DNA of 64,000 bases from Verrucomicrobiota bacterium (GCA_014860005.1 JACZKP010000092.1:41511-105510), one strand, 5' to 3'; shown: positions 44,668-53,843, counted from the stretch's first letter. Notes: a model not told the origin generated them from the letters alone. Numbers and translations are program-made.

Positions 44668-45838
44668 ACCGGTCGCCAGCCCGCCGCCCGCCGTGGCCAT
44701 CGCCGGTTGCGGGGTTGTTTCCGCGGTCGGTCGCGGTCTGGACACCCTGCGTGCGGCGATGCGTGCCAACACCAGTGGCCTGCGCGCTTGCGAACGATTC
44801 GACGGTCCTCTCTTTCAGTCCAACGTCGTGGGCGCCGCTCCTTTGAATCGCGATGGCGCTGACACAGAGGATCCCGCCCATCAACTGGCCACGGAAGCCT
44901 TGCGCGAAGGGTGCGAACAGGCGCGCGAGGTTTTAGCCGCCATCCCCAGCCCGCGCGTCGGCCTGGTGCTCTCCACCACCAAGGCCAACATTGAAGCTTT
45001 GGAACGGATGGCTGACGGACGACCTTGTTCCACCGCGGCGCAGCGACATTTGCAGTCAGACCTGCTGGCGGCGGACCTCGCCGCGTCGCACGGTGCCCGC
45101 GGCCCGGTGCAATGCGTGTCGGTCGCGTGCGTGTCCGGGTTGGTCGCGTTGCAGCAGGGCGCAAAATTGATCCACCGCGATGCGGCCGACGCCGTGTTGG
45201 TGGTCGGCGTGGATCATTTGTCGGCCTTTGTCGTGGCCGGGTTCACTGCGTTGAAAGCAATTGATCCGGTGGGTTGCCGACCATTTGACCGGGATCGCAG
45301 CGGTTTGAGCCCGGGTGAAGCCGGCGCGGCCATCGTGTTGGTTCGCTCTGATTTTGCGCCTCAATCCGCGATCCGCCTCCTCGGTTGGGGCAGCAGCAAC
45401 GACGCCAATCATCTCACCGGCCCGTCGCGGGACGGAGCGGGCTTGGCCCTGGCCATCCGCCGCGCGTTGGACTCGGCGCGGTTGCAGCCGGGCGATATAG
45501 ATTACGTGAACGCGCACGGCACGGGGACGCCTTACAACGACGCCATGGAATCCCTGGCCCTGCGTGCGGTGTTCGGGGAACACTGTCCGCCCACCAGTGG
45601 CGCGAAAGGCATGTTGGGTCACACGCTCGGCGCGGCTGGTGTCATCGAAACCATCCTGTGTGTGTTCGCGCTGGAGGACCGCTGGCTGCCTGGCACCCCG
45701 CGGTTGCGCACAGCCGCGGACGGCGCCCCCGCCAGCCTGCTGCTTGAACCACGCGCCACCGACCGGTTGGATCATGTATTGAAACTCAACACTGGCTTCG
45801 GCGGTGTCAACGGAGCACTTGTTCTCGGCCATGAATGA
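44660..45838 (+). CDS. Beta-ketoacyl-ACP synthase, active-site complete
   Basis: A 392-residue thiolase-fold ketosynthase with Cys157 (SVACVSG), His286 (NAHGTGT) and His321 (GHTLGAAG), the full FabF-type triad. GFGGVNGALVLG closes the C-terminus. It should condense malonyl-ACP with an acyl-ACP in the cluster. It overlaps the preceding dehydratase by 8 bp and the following chain-length-factor-like gene by 8 bp, implying translational coupling and possibly a KS-CLF heterodimer. Confidence 0.88.
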   Translation: MREPVASPPPAVAIAGCGVVSAVGRGLDTLRAAMRANTSGLRACERFDGPLFQSNVVGAAPLNRDGADTEDPAHQLATEALREGCEQAREVLAAIPSPRVGLVLSTTKANIEALERMADGRPCSTAAQRHLQSDLLAADLAASHGARGPVQCVSVACVSGLVALQQGAKLIHRDAADAVLVVGVDHLSAFVVAGFTALKAIDPVGCRPFDRDRSGLSPGEAGAAIVLVRSDFAPQSAIRLLGWGSSNDANHLTGPSRDGAGLALAIRRALDSARLQPGDIDYVNAHGTGTPYNDAMESLALRAVFGEHCPPTSGAKGMLGHTLGAAGVIETILCVFALEDRWLPGTPRLRTAADGAPASLLLEPRATDRLDHVLKLNTGFGGVNGALVLGHE

Positions 45839-46412
45839 TCTTGTCATCACTGCCGCCAGCCTGGTGAGCGAAGCCGACTTGCATGCGGCGCGCTTGGGTC
45901 CGCGTTTTGGCCGGCTTGATCTGGCGAGCCGGCTTGCGCTCCTGGCGGTTGAGGCGCTCGGAATTGATTTTGATTCCCTGGCGCGCGACCGCGTCGGCCT
46001 CTGCCTGACGGCCCGGGCCGGATCATTGTCCACAGACTCTGCTTACTGGGAAGGGCGCGCGGCGGTGGGCGGGCCGAGTCCGACGGTGTTCGCTTACACG
46101 CTGCCGAGTGCGGCCATCGGCGAAATTGCCATTCGCCACCGTTTGACAGGACCGAACCTGTGTTTTGTGGGGCAAGACAATGGCGCGTTGATTGAAGCCG
46201 TGAATTTGATTCTTCGCGGCGAAGCGGAAACCTGTCTGGCGGTTTTCTGCCATGTCGTCACGCCGGCCCTGGCGGCCATGATCCAGTCGCCCCCGGCAGC
46301 ACGGGCGGGTGCGCTGTTCCTGCAACGCGGCGTGGACGGGCTGCATCGCTGGCAGGAAAATGGCCGTGACATTGAAGCGATGTGTTCGTTACTTTGCCCC
46401 CGAGTAATTTGA
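45831..46412 (+). CDS. Short ketosynthase-like protein (chain-length-factor type)
   Basis: A 193-residue protein from the ATG at 45831 that overlaps the ketosynthase end. It resembles the N-terminal half of a ketosynthase (RVGLCLTARAGSLSTDSAYW and VFAYTLPSAAIGEIAIRHRL). The nucleophilic Cys is absent: the region reads LCFVGQDNGALIEAVNLILR, with Gln/Asp/Asn where the Cys elbow would be. Proteins of this length and type (ketoacyl-synt_2) accompany ketosynthases in aryl-polyene and flexirubin loci. It is probably a non-catalytic partner of the preceding enzyme. Confidence 0.72.
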   Translation: MNDLVITAASLVSEADLHAARLGPRFGRLDLASRLALLAVEALGIDFDSLARDRVGLCLTARAGSLSTDSAYWEGRAAVGGPSPTVFAYTLPSAAIGEIAIRHRLTGPNLCFVGQDNGALIEAVNLILRGEAETCLAVFCHVVTPALAAMIQSPPAARAGALFLQRGVDGLHRWQENGRDIEAMCSLLCPRVI

Positions 46413-46427
46413 AGAGTTAAACCAACC

Positions 46428-46688
46428 ATGGACGCGTTAGCCAACGAACTGAAAGCCAGAATCGTCGAGTCCCTTAAATTGCAGGATGTCGTTCCCGACC
46501 AGATTGACGATGACGCTCCGTTGTTTGGCGCCGGGCTGGACCTGGATTCGATTGACGCGCTGGAACTCGTCGTGATGCTGGAGAAACATTACGGCATCGT
46601 GATCAAGGACATTGAGGAAGGCCGCCCCGCATTCCAGTCCGTGCGCGCTTTGGCTGAGTTTGTCAGAGCCAGGCGTCCCTCCGAGTGA
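46428..46688 (+). CDS. Acyl carrier protein
   Basis: An 86-residue acidic protein. GLDLDSIDALELVVMLEKHY holds the phosphopantetheine attachment Ser41 in the DSxxxLEL context. It lies 15 bp after the short ketosynthase-like gene, and its TGA overlaps the GTG start of the didomain ketosynthase. It should tether the growing chain for this cluster. Only one ACP was seen here, whereas aryl-polyene clusters often have two. Confidence 0.92.
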   Translation: MDALANELKARIVESLKLQDVVPDQIDDDAPLFGAGLDLDSIDALELVVMLEKHYGIVIKDIEEGRPAFQSVRALAEFVRARRPSE

Positions 46689-48877
46689 CCGCCCGATCCC
46701 CAATCATTACCGGTCTCGGCGTGATCGCCGCGCCAGGTTGCGGTGTGAACCCGATCTGGAACGCCATCCGCGCCGGTACCAGCGGCCTCCAGCCGCTCAG
46801 CCTCTTTCCCTCGCCGCGCTACGGTCAGGTGCCCGCTGGCGAAGTGCGGCACGATCTCGCCGCGCTGGGAGCGCCAACGCACGGTTCGCGCAGCGATCAA
46901 CTGGGCTGGCTGGCCGCTCGCGATGCGCTTCGCTCCGCCCGGTTGGATTTGGCCGGTTGCGCCGAGCGGGCCGGTGTGCTGCTGGGGTGCTCGGTCGGCG
47001 GCTCGTTCGACAGCGAACGATTTCTCACCACGCTTCTGCGGAAGGGCAAAATGCGGGCACGGCCCACGCGCTTTCATGAATGTGTTTCGGTCGTGGACCT
47101 GATTGCCGAATCCTTCGGCTTGTATGGGCCAAGCATGGCGATAGCCACGGCGTGTTCCTCCGGTGCCCTGGCCATTGCCACGGCGGCGGAAATGATTCTG
47201 GCCGGTGAAGCGGACGTGATGCTGGCCGGCGGCGCGGATTCGCTCTCGCGCATGACTTGGGCGGGATTTCATTCGTTGTTGCTGGTGGACGACGCGGGCT
47301 GCAAGCCGTTTGATGGCAACCGCGCCGGCACCAGCCTGGGCGAAGGTGCGGGAATACTCGTGCTCGAAGCCGAGGAGTCGGCGCGCCAGCGCGGTGCAAC
47401 AATCCTGGCGCGCTTGAGTGGCTGGGGCGCGAGTTGTGATGCGCATCACTCAACCGCACCGCATCCCGACGGCGCGGGCGCGATCGCTGCCATGCAAAGT
47501 GCGTTCCGCCGTGCCGGGCTGGCGCCGGCTGCCATTGATTACGTCAATGCTCACGGCACCGGCACACGCGACAATGACCTCGCGGAAGGCAAAGCATTGA
47601 AAGCCGTATTCGGCGACCACGTTCCGCCGTTTTCCAGCACCAAGGGTTTCTTCGGCCATGCCCTTGCTGCGAGCGGCGCGCTCGAAGCGGTGTTGTGCGT
47701 CGAAGCCCTGCGTCGGCAGGAAATTCCACCCAATCCCGGATTCAGCACGCCCGATCCCGCCATCGGCCTGGCCCCGCTCACCGCGCTGCAATCCGCGCCG
47801 CTCACGCATATGATGAGCAACTCGTTCGGCTTTGGCGGCAATAACGTCGTGTTGATATTGTCCACGCCGGAATCCGAAGCTGTTCCCCGGGCGGCACAAC
47901 CTGCTCCGGTCGCCATAACCGGGGTTGGCGTCATCGGTCCCGGCGCGATATGCGACCGCAGCATTGAACCGCCATTGCCGGCGGGCACGGTGACGGTTCA
48001 CAGTTGCGGCGAACTGGCGGATGCCGCGCAGCTCAGTTCCAACCAGCGCCGCCGTTTGAGCCGGTTGGTGCAAATGGCGTTGATCACCGCACGGCGCAGT
48101 CACACGCCCGATCCCACGCAACGGCTGGCGGTGGCCATCGGCACGGGTTTCGGTTTCCTCGAAGACGCCGCGGCGTTCCTAGAGAATCTGATTTCCAAGG
48201 ACGAACGCGAACCGATGCCGGCGCGTTTTCCCAACTCGGTTCACAACGCCGCCGCCGCGCAAGTGGCCATTGATCTCGGCGCGCGCGCAATGAACTCCGC
48301 GCCCACCAACGGTGAGATTTCCTTCGAGAGCGCGCTCTGGCAGGGAATGTGTCAACTGGCGACCCGCGAAGCTGACGTGGCGCTCGTGGGCGCCGTGGAT
48401 GAATTGAACAAGTATCCGTTGAGCATCGGTCAGCGTTGGGGATTTTGGACCGACCAGACCAGGCCCGGCGAAGGCGCGATGGTTGCCAGCCTGACGCGCG
48501 AGGAAGCTGCGGCCACACCCCTGGCCCGCGTGACAGCGGTGCGCCTGGGACGTTATCGTCGTCCGTTCGACGCACAGCGCGAGGCCGGCTGGATCGCTTC
48601 GGTCCTGGATCTGACGGCCGTGGACGCGGTGCTGAGTGGTGCGAAAGGCGTGCCCGCACTGGACGCCCACTACGCTGCGGTGGTGGCGGCATTATCGGCC
48701 CGCATCGGTCGTGCGCTGGAACATCAAACCTACAAACAACTTTGCGGGGAATTTCACGCCGCATCGGCGTTCGGCTTTTCCGTGGCCGTGGAACGGGTTC
48801 GGCAAACCGGGCGGGGCGTGTTGCTTTACACGTTATCGTTGCGCGGCGCGAAGGCGCTATGCTGCGTCCAGCCTTGA
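46685..48877 (+). CDS. Didomain ketosynthase: active KS fused to inactive KS-like domain
   Basis: A 730-residue protein with a GTG start overlapping the ACP stop. Residues 1-395 are a complete ketosynthase: Cys157 (TACSSG), His290 (NAHGTGT) and His325 (GHALAASG), ending NSFGFGGNNVVLIL. Residues of about 405-730 form a second thiolase-fold unit (VAITGVGVIGPGAI, FPNSVHNAAAAQVAIDLGAR, SFESALWQGMCQLATREADV) lacking the Cys and His residues, as in chain-length factors. The fusion is a single-chain KS-CLF. In related loci these are usually separate genes. Confidence 0.82.
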   Translation: MTARSPIITGLGVIAAPGCGVNPIWNAIRAGTSGLQPLSLFPSPRYGQVPAGEVRHDLAALGAPTHGSRSDQLGWLAARDALRSARLDLAGCAERAGVLLGCSVGGSFDSERFLTTLLRKGKMRARPTRFHECVSVVDLIAESFGLYGPSMAIATACSSGALAIATAAEMILAGEADVMLAGGADSLSRMTWAGFHSLLLVDDAGCKPFDGNRAGTSLGEGAGILVLEAEESARQRGATILARLSGWGASCDAHHSTAPHPDGAGAIAAMQSAFRRAGLAPAAIDYVNAHGTGTRDNDLAEGKALKAVFGDHVPPFSSTKGFFGHALAASGALEAVLCVEALRRQEIPPNPGFSTPDPAIGLAPLTALQSAPLTHMMSNSFGFGGNNVVLILSTPESEAVPRAAQPAPVAITGVGVIGPGAICDRSIEPPLPAGTVTVHSCGELADAAQLSSNQRRRLSRLVQMALITARRSHTPDPTQRLAVAIGTGFGFLEDAAAFLENLISKDEREPMPARFPNSVHNAAAAQVAIDLGARAMNSAPTNGEISFESALWQGMCQLATREADVALVGAVDELNKYPLSIGQRWGFWTDQTRPGEGAMVASLTREEAAATPLARVTAVRLGRYRRPFDAQREAGWIASVLDLTAVDAVLSGAKGVPALDAHYAAVVAALSARIGRALEHQTYKQLCGEFHAASAFGFSVAVERVRQTGRGVLLYTLSLRGAKALCCVQP

Positions 48878-48907
48878 AGCGGAATTTTGGCCCGCTCGCG
48901 CGCGAGT

Positions 48908-49005
48908 TCATGAGCAAAACATCGAACATCGAATGTCGGCAGGATGCAGTGCTGCGGGCTTCATTGGATGTTGGTTGTTGGATGTTCGATGTTCGACGTT
49001 CTCAT
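48908..49005. repeat. Family D inverted repeat
   Basis: AACATCGAACATCGAATG near 48917 is mirrored by GATGTTCGATGTTCGACG near 48980, with a related TTGGATGTTGGTTGTTGGAT just before it. The element fills the 136-bp gap between the didomain ketosynthase and the deacetylase. It would form a large hairpin in RNA. The repeated ATCGAACATCGA pattern looks like a short dispersed genomic repeat. Confidence 0.65.
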
Positions 49006-49013
49006 TTCCCACC

Positions 49014-49766
49014 ATGACCCGCTTCCACACCGCTTTGATTGCTGCGGCCCTGCTTGGTGCCGCGGCGGTGGGGGCTGGCAGTTACTCCTGGCTTGGCGTG
49101 GTGGTGGTCGGCTTGCTCATCCTCATTGGATTCGGCGTGGCGATGCCCCAACTGAGTTTTTTCGGCACGTATGTGTGCCGGGGCGATGACTCGCAACGTT
49201 GCGTGGCGTTGACGTTCGACGACGGGCCGGACCCACGCTCGACTCCGGCGTTGTTGGACTTGCTGCGCACAGAAATGATCGAGGCGGCGTTTTTTTGCAT
49301 CGGCGCCAAGGTCGCGACGGAAGGTGAACTGACGGCGCGGATTGCGCAGGAGGGCCACTTGCTGGGCAATCACACATTCAACCACAGCCATACGACTAAT
49401 TTTTTCTCCGTCGCCCGGTTGCAGGAGGAACTGACACGGACGCAGACGGCGATCCACGAAGCGGCGGGCGTTGCGCCAAAACATTTCCGACCGCCGGTCG
49501 GGCTTTCCAATCCTCGAACCTTTCGTGCAGCGCGGGCAGTGGGACTGAAAGTCATTGGCTGGTCGGTGCGCAGTCTGGACACGCGAATCACCGAGCCGGA
49601 AAGAATCGTGGCGCGGATCGTCCGAAAGCTTGAACCGGGCGCGATCATTTTGCTGCACGACGGCAACATTCCCGCCGAGCGTTTGGTGGTGACGATGAAA
49701 CTGCTTCTGGCTAAGCTCCGCGAGCGCGGCTATGTAGTCGTGCGTCTGGATCGGATGCTGTCATGA
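49014..49766 (+). CDS. Membrane-anchored NodB-type polysaccharide deacetylase
   Basis: A 250-residue protein from the ATG at 49014; an open frame runs upstream across the repeat and the end of the preceding gene and is ignored. Two N-terminal hydrophobic segments (FHTALIAAALLGAAAVGAG and WLGVVVVGLLILIGFGVAM) anchor it. The NodB domain shows TFDDGPDP (catalytic/metal Asp69-70), NHTFNHSH (metal His), FRPPVGLSN and ILLHDG. It removes acetyl from N-acetylated sugars or related amides. Its start follows the family D repeat, and its stop overlaps the LolA-like ATG. Its role in a polyene-type cluster may be to tailor a glycolipid anchor. Confidence 0.85.
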   Translation: MTRFHTALIAAALLGAAAVGAGSYSWLGVVVVGLLILIGFGVAMPQLSFFGTYVCRGDDSQRCVALTFDDGPDPRSTPALLDLLRTEMIEAAFFCIGAKVATEGELTARIAQEGHLLGNHTFNHSHTTNFFSVARLQEELTRTQTAIHEAAGVAPKHFRPPVGLSNPRTFRAARAVGLKVIGWSVRSLDTRITEPERIVARIVRKLEPGAIILLHDGNIPAERLVVTMKLLLAKLRERGYVVVRLDRMLS

Positions 49767-50455
49767 AAACATTCTGTGCTCTTGGTGTGATGCTGCTCGG
49801 CGTTGCCGCCGGTGACTGCGACGAACAGCCGGCCTTGCAGCCCGTGGCGGATCCGCAGCCCGTGTTAGAGGACCTCCAGCGCAAGATGTCCTCGCTGAAA
49901 TCGGTTTACCTGGAGTTCACGCAGGAACGGCGGCTGCAATTGTTCACCGAACCGTTGTCGAGCGAAGGCGTGATGTTGATTGATCAACCGGGCCAGATTC
50001 GCTGGGAAACCACCGCGCCGTTTCAATCCATCCTGCTGGGCAATCAGAAATCGGTCGCGCAATTCGAGCGCACCGGCGATGAGTGGAAGAAACTGAAGCT
50101 TGGTTTCCCGCAAATGCTCAAGCGGGTGATGGACCAGATGACTTTGATGCACCAGGGCCGGCTGGACGCATTGACCGCGGACTTCACCCTTTCCGTGGCC
50201 ACCGGCCAGGTGGCGGTGCTCACGATGATTCCCAAGGACGAAAAGGTGCGCGCGATTCTGGCCTCGCTCGAAGTGCGCATGTTGCCGGACTTCTCGGCAA
50301 CGAGTGAGGTCGTGATGCATGAACCCGGCAGGGACCTGACGCGGATTGTGTTCCGGCGGGAAAAGCGCAACGTGAATTTCCCGCCGAACACCTTCGATCA
50401 AACCAAACCCCTGGACCTCGCCGCAATTCGCGCCGTCGTGGACCCATTGCCGTAG
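49763..50455 (+). CDS. LolA-like outer-membrane lipoprotein carrier protein
   Basis: A 230-residue exported protein with a signal peptide (CALGVMLLGVAAGDC). LEDLQRKMSSLKSVYLEFTQ and RLQLFTEPLSSEGVMLIDQP, then GQIRWETTAPFQSILL, match the LolA fold family. Aryl-polyene and flexirubin clusters often carry such a protein, thought to ferry the lipid product across the periplasm. The ATG overlaps the deacetylase stop. It is probably not the general LolA. Confidence 0.82.
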   Translation: MKTFCALGVMLLGVAAGDCDEQPALQPVADPQPVLEDLQRKMSSLKSVYLEFTQERRLQLFTEPLSSEGVMLIDQPGQIRWETTAPFQSILLGNQKSVAQFERTGDEWKKLKLGFPQMLKRVMDQMTLMHQGRLDALTADFTLSVATGQVAVLTMIPKDEKVRAILASLEVRMLPDFSATSEVVMHEPGRDLTRIVFRREKRNVNFPPNTFDQTKPLDLAAIRAVVDPLP

Positions 50456-50485
50456 TCCGGCAACTGTAATGACGATCTCCGCAAT

Positions 50486-51025
50486 ATGAATCGTTTGGGG
50501 TGTGCATTTCACGGACGGCGAGGAATTGCTGGCTTGCTTGCCTCACTGTTGTTGCTGTCGTTCGCCACCGGTTGCGCGACGTTATCCCGCAACGCGCCCC
50601 CGCACGAGCCACACGAATTTCCCACCGACGCGCTGGTGACACAGCGGGGGGTGCTCACGGTGCGGGGCCGGCAATTTGCGCTCAACGGTTATCTCGCCTT
50701 GAGCCAGACGCAGGGCAAACGCCTGATCGTGACCCAGTCCTTCGGCCAGGTGCTCGCGGATGTGTTGGTGAAGGCCGAGGGCTCAGTCCACGTGATGCGC
50801 CCCAGTAACATGTTTCCAGAAAAATGGAGCCGGCGCTACGTTGCCGCCGATTTGCAGAGTCTCACCGGCGAAGTGCCGGAAGTGGACTGTCCGGTTCGCC
50901 GCCTGAGTGCGACGCATTTTATTATTGAGCGTGGCCCATACCGGCTGGAGTTGCATACTGTGGAAATCAAGCCCGGTCCGCAGCCGGCAGAACTGTTTGA
51001 CGCCTCCCGTGCGGAACAACCATGA
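50486..51025 (+). CDS. DUF3261-like lipoprotein
   Basis: A 179-residue protein with a lipoprotein signal: AGLLASLLLLSFATGCATLS (lipobox ATGC, Cys30). A compact beta-rich domain follows (GRQFALNGYLALSQTQGKRL and GQVLADVLVKAEGSVHVMRP). This combination resembles the DUF3261 lipoproteins linked to aryl-polyene loci. It would be expected at the inner leaflet of the outer membrane, acting with the LolA-like protein. Its TGA overlaps the next ATG. Confidence 0.72.
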   Translation: MNRLGCAFHGRRGIAGLLASLLLLSFATGCATLSRNAPPHEPHEFPTDALVTQRGVLTVRGRQFALNGYLALSQTQGKRLIVTQSFGQVLADVLVKAEGSVHVMRPSNMFPEKWSRRYVAADLQSLTGEVPEVDCPVRRLSATHFIIERGPYRLELHTVEIKPGPQPAELFDASRAEQP

Positions 51026-51402
51026 ACATGCGTGAATCCATCGTCGCCGCCCACGTCAACGGTCCGCTACGCAACGCCGAGGGTGCGGCGACACTGGAGT
51101 TTCGCTTCCCGCCGGACGACCCCACGTTCGCCGGCCATTTCCCGACGTGTCCGGTGCTGCCCGGGGTTTTTCAACTCGAAATCGTGCGCTTCGCCGCCGA
51201 GTTGGTATTGAACACTTCTCTGGCCGTCCGTGAAATCAAGAAAGCAAAATTCCTGCGGCCAATTGCGCCCAACGAACTCGTGGGCGTGGAGTTGAGGGAA
51301 TCCGAGGGCGACGGCACAATTCAGGTCCGCGCCAGTTTCGTCACTGGTGGACGGCTGGCGGGTGAAGCGAATCTGCAATTGTCCCGAAATCCAGATTCAT
51401 GA
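51022..51402 (+). CDS. FabA/FabZ-like hotdog dehydratase (second)
   Basis: A 126-residue hotdog-fold protein. DPTFAGHFPTCPVLPGVFQL holds the His and PxLPG motif of the FabZ family, and IKKAKFLRPIAPNELVGVEL is a second conserved block. It starts in an ATGA overlap with the DUF3261-like gene and its own stop overlaps the C45-type gene. It is the second dehydratase of the cluster. With iterative condensation and dehydration this would yield a conjugated polyene. Confidence 0.82.
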   Translation: MNMRESIVAAHVNGPLRNAEGAATLEFRFPPDDPTFAGHFPTCPVLPGVFQLEIVRFAAELVLNTSLAVREIKKAKFLRPIAPNELVGVELRESEGDGTIQVRASFVTGGRLAGEANLQLSRNPDS

Positions 51403-53057
51403 GCCGGCGTTTCAAAAGCGTCCTGATCGGTGTGGCCGTGCTGGCGTTGGGCGGATGGCTTCTGGGCACGGGCTTGATGCGGAGTTGGACGGCCAAGCCG
51501 CCGCCGCTGCCCGCCGACACTTCAATCATGCAGCGCCAGCGGGAGTCGCGCGATGGCCGGACGTGGCTGGGCGAATCCTGGATGACCCGCCGGGAGGGGT
51601 TGCTGGTCGTGCGGCTCAAGGGCAGCCCGTTTGAAATGGGCTACGCGTCGAGCGCGTTGATGCCCGAACAAATGCACACGCTGGAGCGGGAATTCCTCGC
51701 GATGATTCAGGGCTACGTGCCGCAGAAATGGAAACTGCAACTGCTCAAGTCCTACGTGATTTACCGCAACCGCCACTTGAGCCGTTACGTGTCGGACGAT
51801 TTCCGGTCCCAGATTCACGGCGTAGTGTTGGGCATCCCGGACATTCATCCCGAGCTGGGCGATTACTACAATCGCATGCTCAATTATCACGCCGCGCACG
51901 ACATCTCCTACATGATGATTGACAACCCGCTGGTTTCCGCCGCGGGCTGCACCTCATTCGGCGCGTGGGGCGGCGCGACCGAGGACGGGCGCCTCATCAC
52001 TGGCCGCAATTTCGATTGGGAAGCCGCGGAAGTTTTCAGCCGCGACCGCGTCGTAATCCTGTGCGAACCGGACGGAGGAATTCCCTTCATCTCCCTCGCA
52101 TGGGCCGGCATGGCGGGCGTCGTGTCGGGCATGAACCGTGCGGGCGTTTCCGTGACCATCAACGGCGCCCCCTCCAGTCTGCCGGCGCAGACCGCTACGC
52201 CTGTCGCCACCGTGGCGCGCGACGTCTTGCAGCAGGCGAAGAACCTGGCTGAAGCCCTCGACCTGCTGCGCAGCGCCAAGGTCTTTGTGTCGTCCCTCTG
52301 GCTGGTGGGCAGCCGGGCGGATGGGAAATTCGTGGTCGTGGAAAAGACCCCCACCGCGATGAATGTGCGCGACCCGGAGGGCGACTCCATCGTTTCGGCC
52401 AATCATTTTCAAACCCCAAAGTTGGCGAGCGACACACGCAATCAGAGTTACATTGAGGAAGCCACGTCAGTCCCGCGCTACGAGCGGATGACCGCATTGC
52501 TGCAAGCCGCACGCGGCACAATCAATCCCGAGCGCGCGGCGGAATTCTTGCGCGACCGCCGCCTGCCCGATGGCCGCTTCGCCGGTAATGGCCATCGCGC
52601 CACGATGAATGCCTTCATCGCCACGCACGCTACAGTTATGGATTTGACCGAGGGGATTTTCTGGGCTGCGTCCCCGCCGAATCAACTCGGCAAATTCGTC
52701 GCGTTCGATGTCCACGACTTTGAACGCGAACTGCCGGAGCGGGCGATTGAGGCCGACCCGACGCTGGACTCAGGCGAATATCAGAGGACTCGCGACGCGC
52801 AAAAACATCTGGCCGAAGGCTACCGCGCGTTGAAACTTGGAGAGGCGCAGACGGCGCTGTCCCTGGCTGAGAAAGCGGAAGTGGCGAATCCGGGGTTCTA
52901 TCAAAACGCCACTCTGCGAGGACGCGCTCTGCTGATGTTGAACCGCGGCGAGGAAGCGGCGCGGGCTTTTGAAGCAGCGCTGGCGGCGCGGCCGGCATTC
53001 CAGTCTGAACAACAGGAATTGCAGAGTTGGTTGCAGCAGGCGCGCGTGGCAAAATAA
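51399..53057 (+). CDS. C45-type Ntn acyltransferase/hydrolase with TPR-like C-terminus
   Basis: A 552-residue protein. An N-terminal membrane anchor (SVLIGVAVLALGGWLLGTGL) precedes the Ntn fold. AAGCTSFGAW places the autocatalytic nucleophile at Cys184, and EDGRLITGRNFDWE is a hallmark of the acyl-CoA:6-APA acyltransferase/C45 family. Residues of about 460-550 form TPR-like helices (AEGYRALKLGEAQTALSLAE and LRGRALLMLNRGEEAARAFE). It could acylate the polyene product or cleave an amide. The fusion to TPR and the membrane anchor suggest a periplasmic assembly role. The gene is coupled to the preceding dehydratase by overlap. Confidence 0.8.
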   Translation: MSRRFKSVLIGVAVLALGGWLLGTGLMRSWTAKPPPLPADTSIMQRQRESRDGRTWLGESWMTRREGLLVVRLKGSPFEMGYASSALMPEQMHTLEREFLAMIQGYVPQKWKLQLLKSYVIYRNRHLSRYVSDDFRSQIHGVVLGIPDIHPELGDYYNRMLNYHAAHDISYMMIDNPLVSAAGCTSFGAWGGATEDGRLITGRNFDWEAAEVFSRDRVVILCEPDGGIPFISLAWAGMAGVVSGMNRAGVSVTINGAPSSLPAQTATPVATVARDVLQQAKNLAEALDLLRSAKVFVSSLWLVGSRADGKFVVVEKTPTAMNVRDPEGDSIVSANHFQTPKLASDTRNQSYIEEATSVPRYERMTALLQAARGTINPERAAEFLRDRRLPDGRFAGNGHRATMNAFIATHATVMDLTEGIFWAASPPNQLGKFVAFDVHDFERELPERAIEADPTLDSGEYQRTRDAQKHLAEGYRALKLGEAQTALSLAEKAEVANPGFYQNATLRGRALLMLNRGEEAARAFEAALAARPAFQSEQQELQSWLQQARVAK

Positions 53058-53135
53058 AGCAACATTCAAGATGACCTTGCCTCAACGCAACCGCCTCCTC
53101 TGCCGGGAGGGCGCACGAAGTTTGTTACGTGCCAC

Positions 53136-53843
53136 ATGAGCAGCGCACCACCACCAAGCGCCACGCGCGGCCGGATCATTGCCCAGTTCCTGCTGGGGAT
53201 TGGCGCCTGGCTGTTGCTGGCCGTCCCGTACCTGCGGCGCGTTCATGGCCTGGCCCGCCTGAATCCCCACCAGCGTTATTTGTTCATGTGCAATCATGTG
53301 AGCTTGCTCGACACCATCATGCTCGGCGCGCTGTGCTGGCGTTCGCGGTGTTATCCGATTCTGGTGCTCGGCGACAAATCCGTCTGGCACGCTTCGTGGA
53401 TCAAACGTTTTCTCAGCAGCCGCATTGGTTTCCTGCTCGAACGCGGCAAACTCAATCCCGGCCGCATCGAAGAATTGCAGGCTTTCGGGCACGCGGGCCG
53501 GGAGTTCCATCTGGTGGTGTTTCCCGAAGGCACACGCGGCGATGGCGTTCACGCCGCCGAATGTCAGCCCGGGATTTATCACATCGCGCAAGAAGCGCGG
53601 TTGCCGCTCGTGCCGGTGTTCTTTGCCAACATGCAATGCGTTTCCACCAAGAGCGGGCGGTTTCATCCGATTGGAGGTTTGCGCAAGGTGGAGGTTCATT
53701 TTGGTGAACCGATCGCGCCGGAGACCTGGCTGGCCATGCCCCGACCGGAATTTTTGGAATTCGTGCGCCAAAGCATTCTGGCGGCAAAAACATCGGAGCG
53801 CGGCGTTCGCGCCGCCTCACCTGCCGCAGGCCAGCAACCATAA
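53136..53843 (+). CDS. PlsC-type 1-acyl-glycerol-3-phosphate acyltransferase-like protein
   Basis: A 235-residue protein. FMCNHVSLLDTIMLGALCW holds the HxxxxD motif and VVFPEGTRGDG is the second conserved block of PlsC-type acyltransferases. An N-terminal hydrophobic segment (LLGIGAWLLLAVPYLRRVHG) anchors it in the membrane. It is the last gene of the plus-strand run, 78 bp after the C45-type gene, and it converges with the MMPL fusion across 58 bp. A second PlsC-like domain is built into that fusion protein. Confidence 0.82.
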   Translation: MSSAPPPSATRGRIIAQFLLGIGAWLLLAVPYLRRVHGLARLNPHQRYLFMCNHVSLLDTIMLGALCWRSRCYPILVLGDKSVWHASWIKRFLSSRIGFLLERGKLNPGRIEELQAFGHAGREFHLVVFPEGTRGDGVHAAECQPGIYHIAQEARLPLVPVFFANMQCVSTKSGRFHPIGGLRKVEVHFGEPIAPETWLAMPRPEFLEFVRQSILAAKTSERGVRAASPAAGQQP

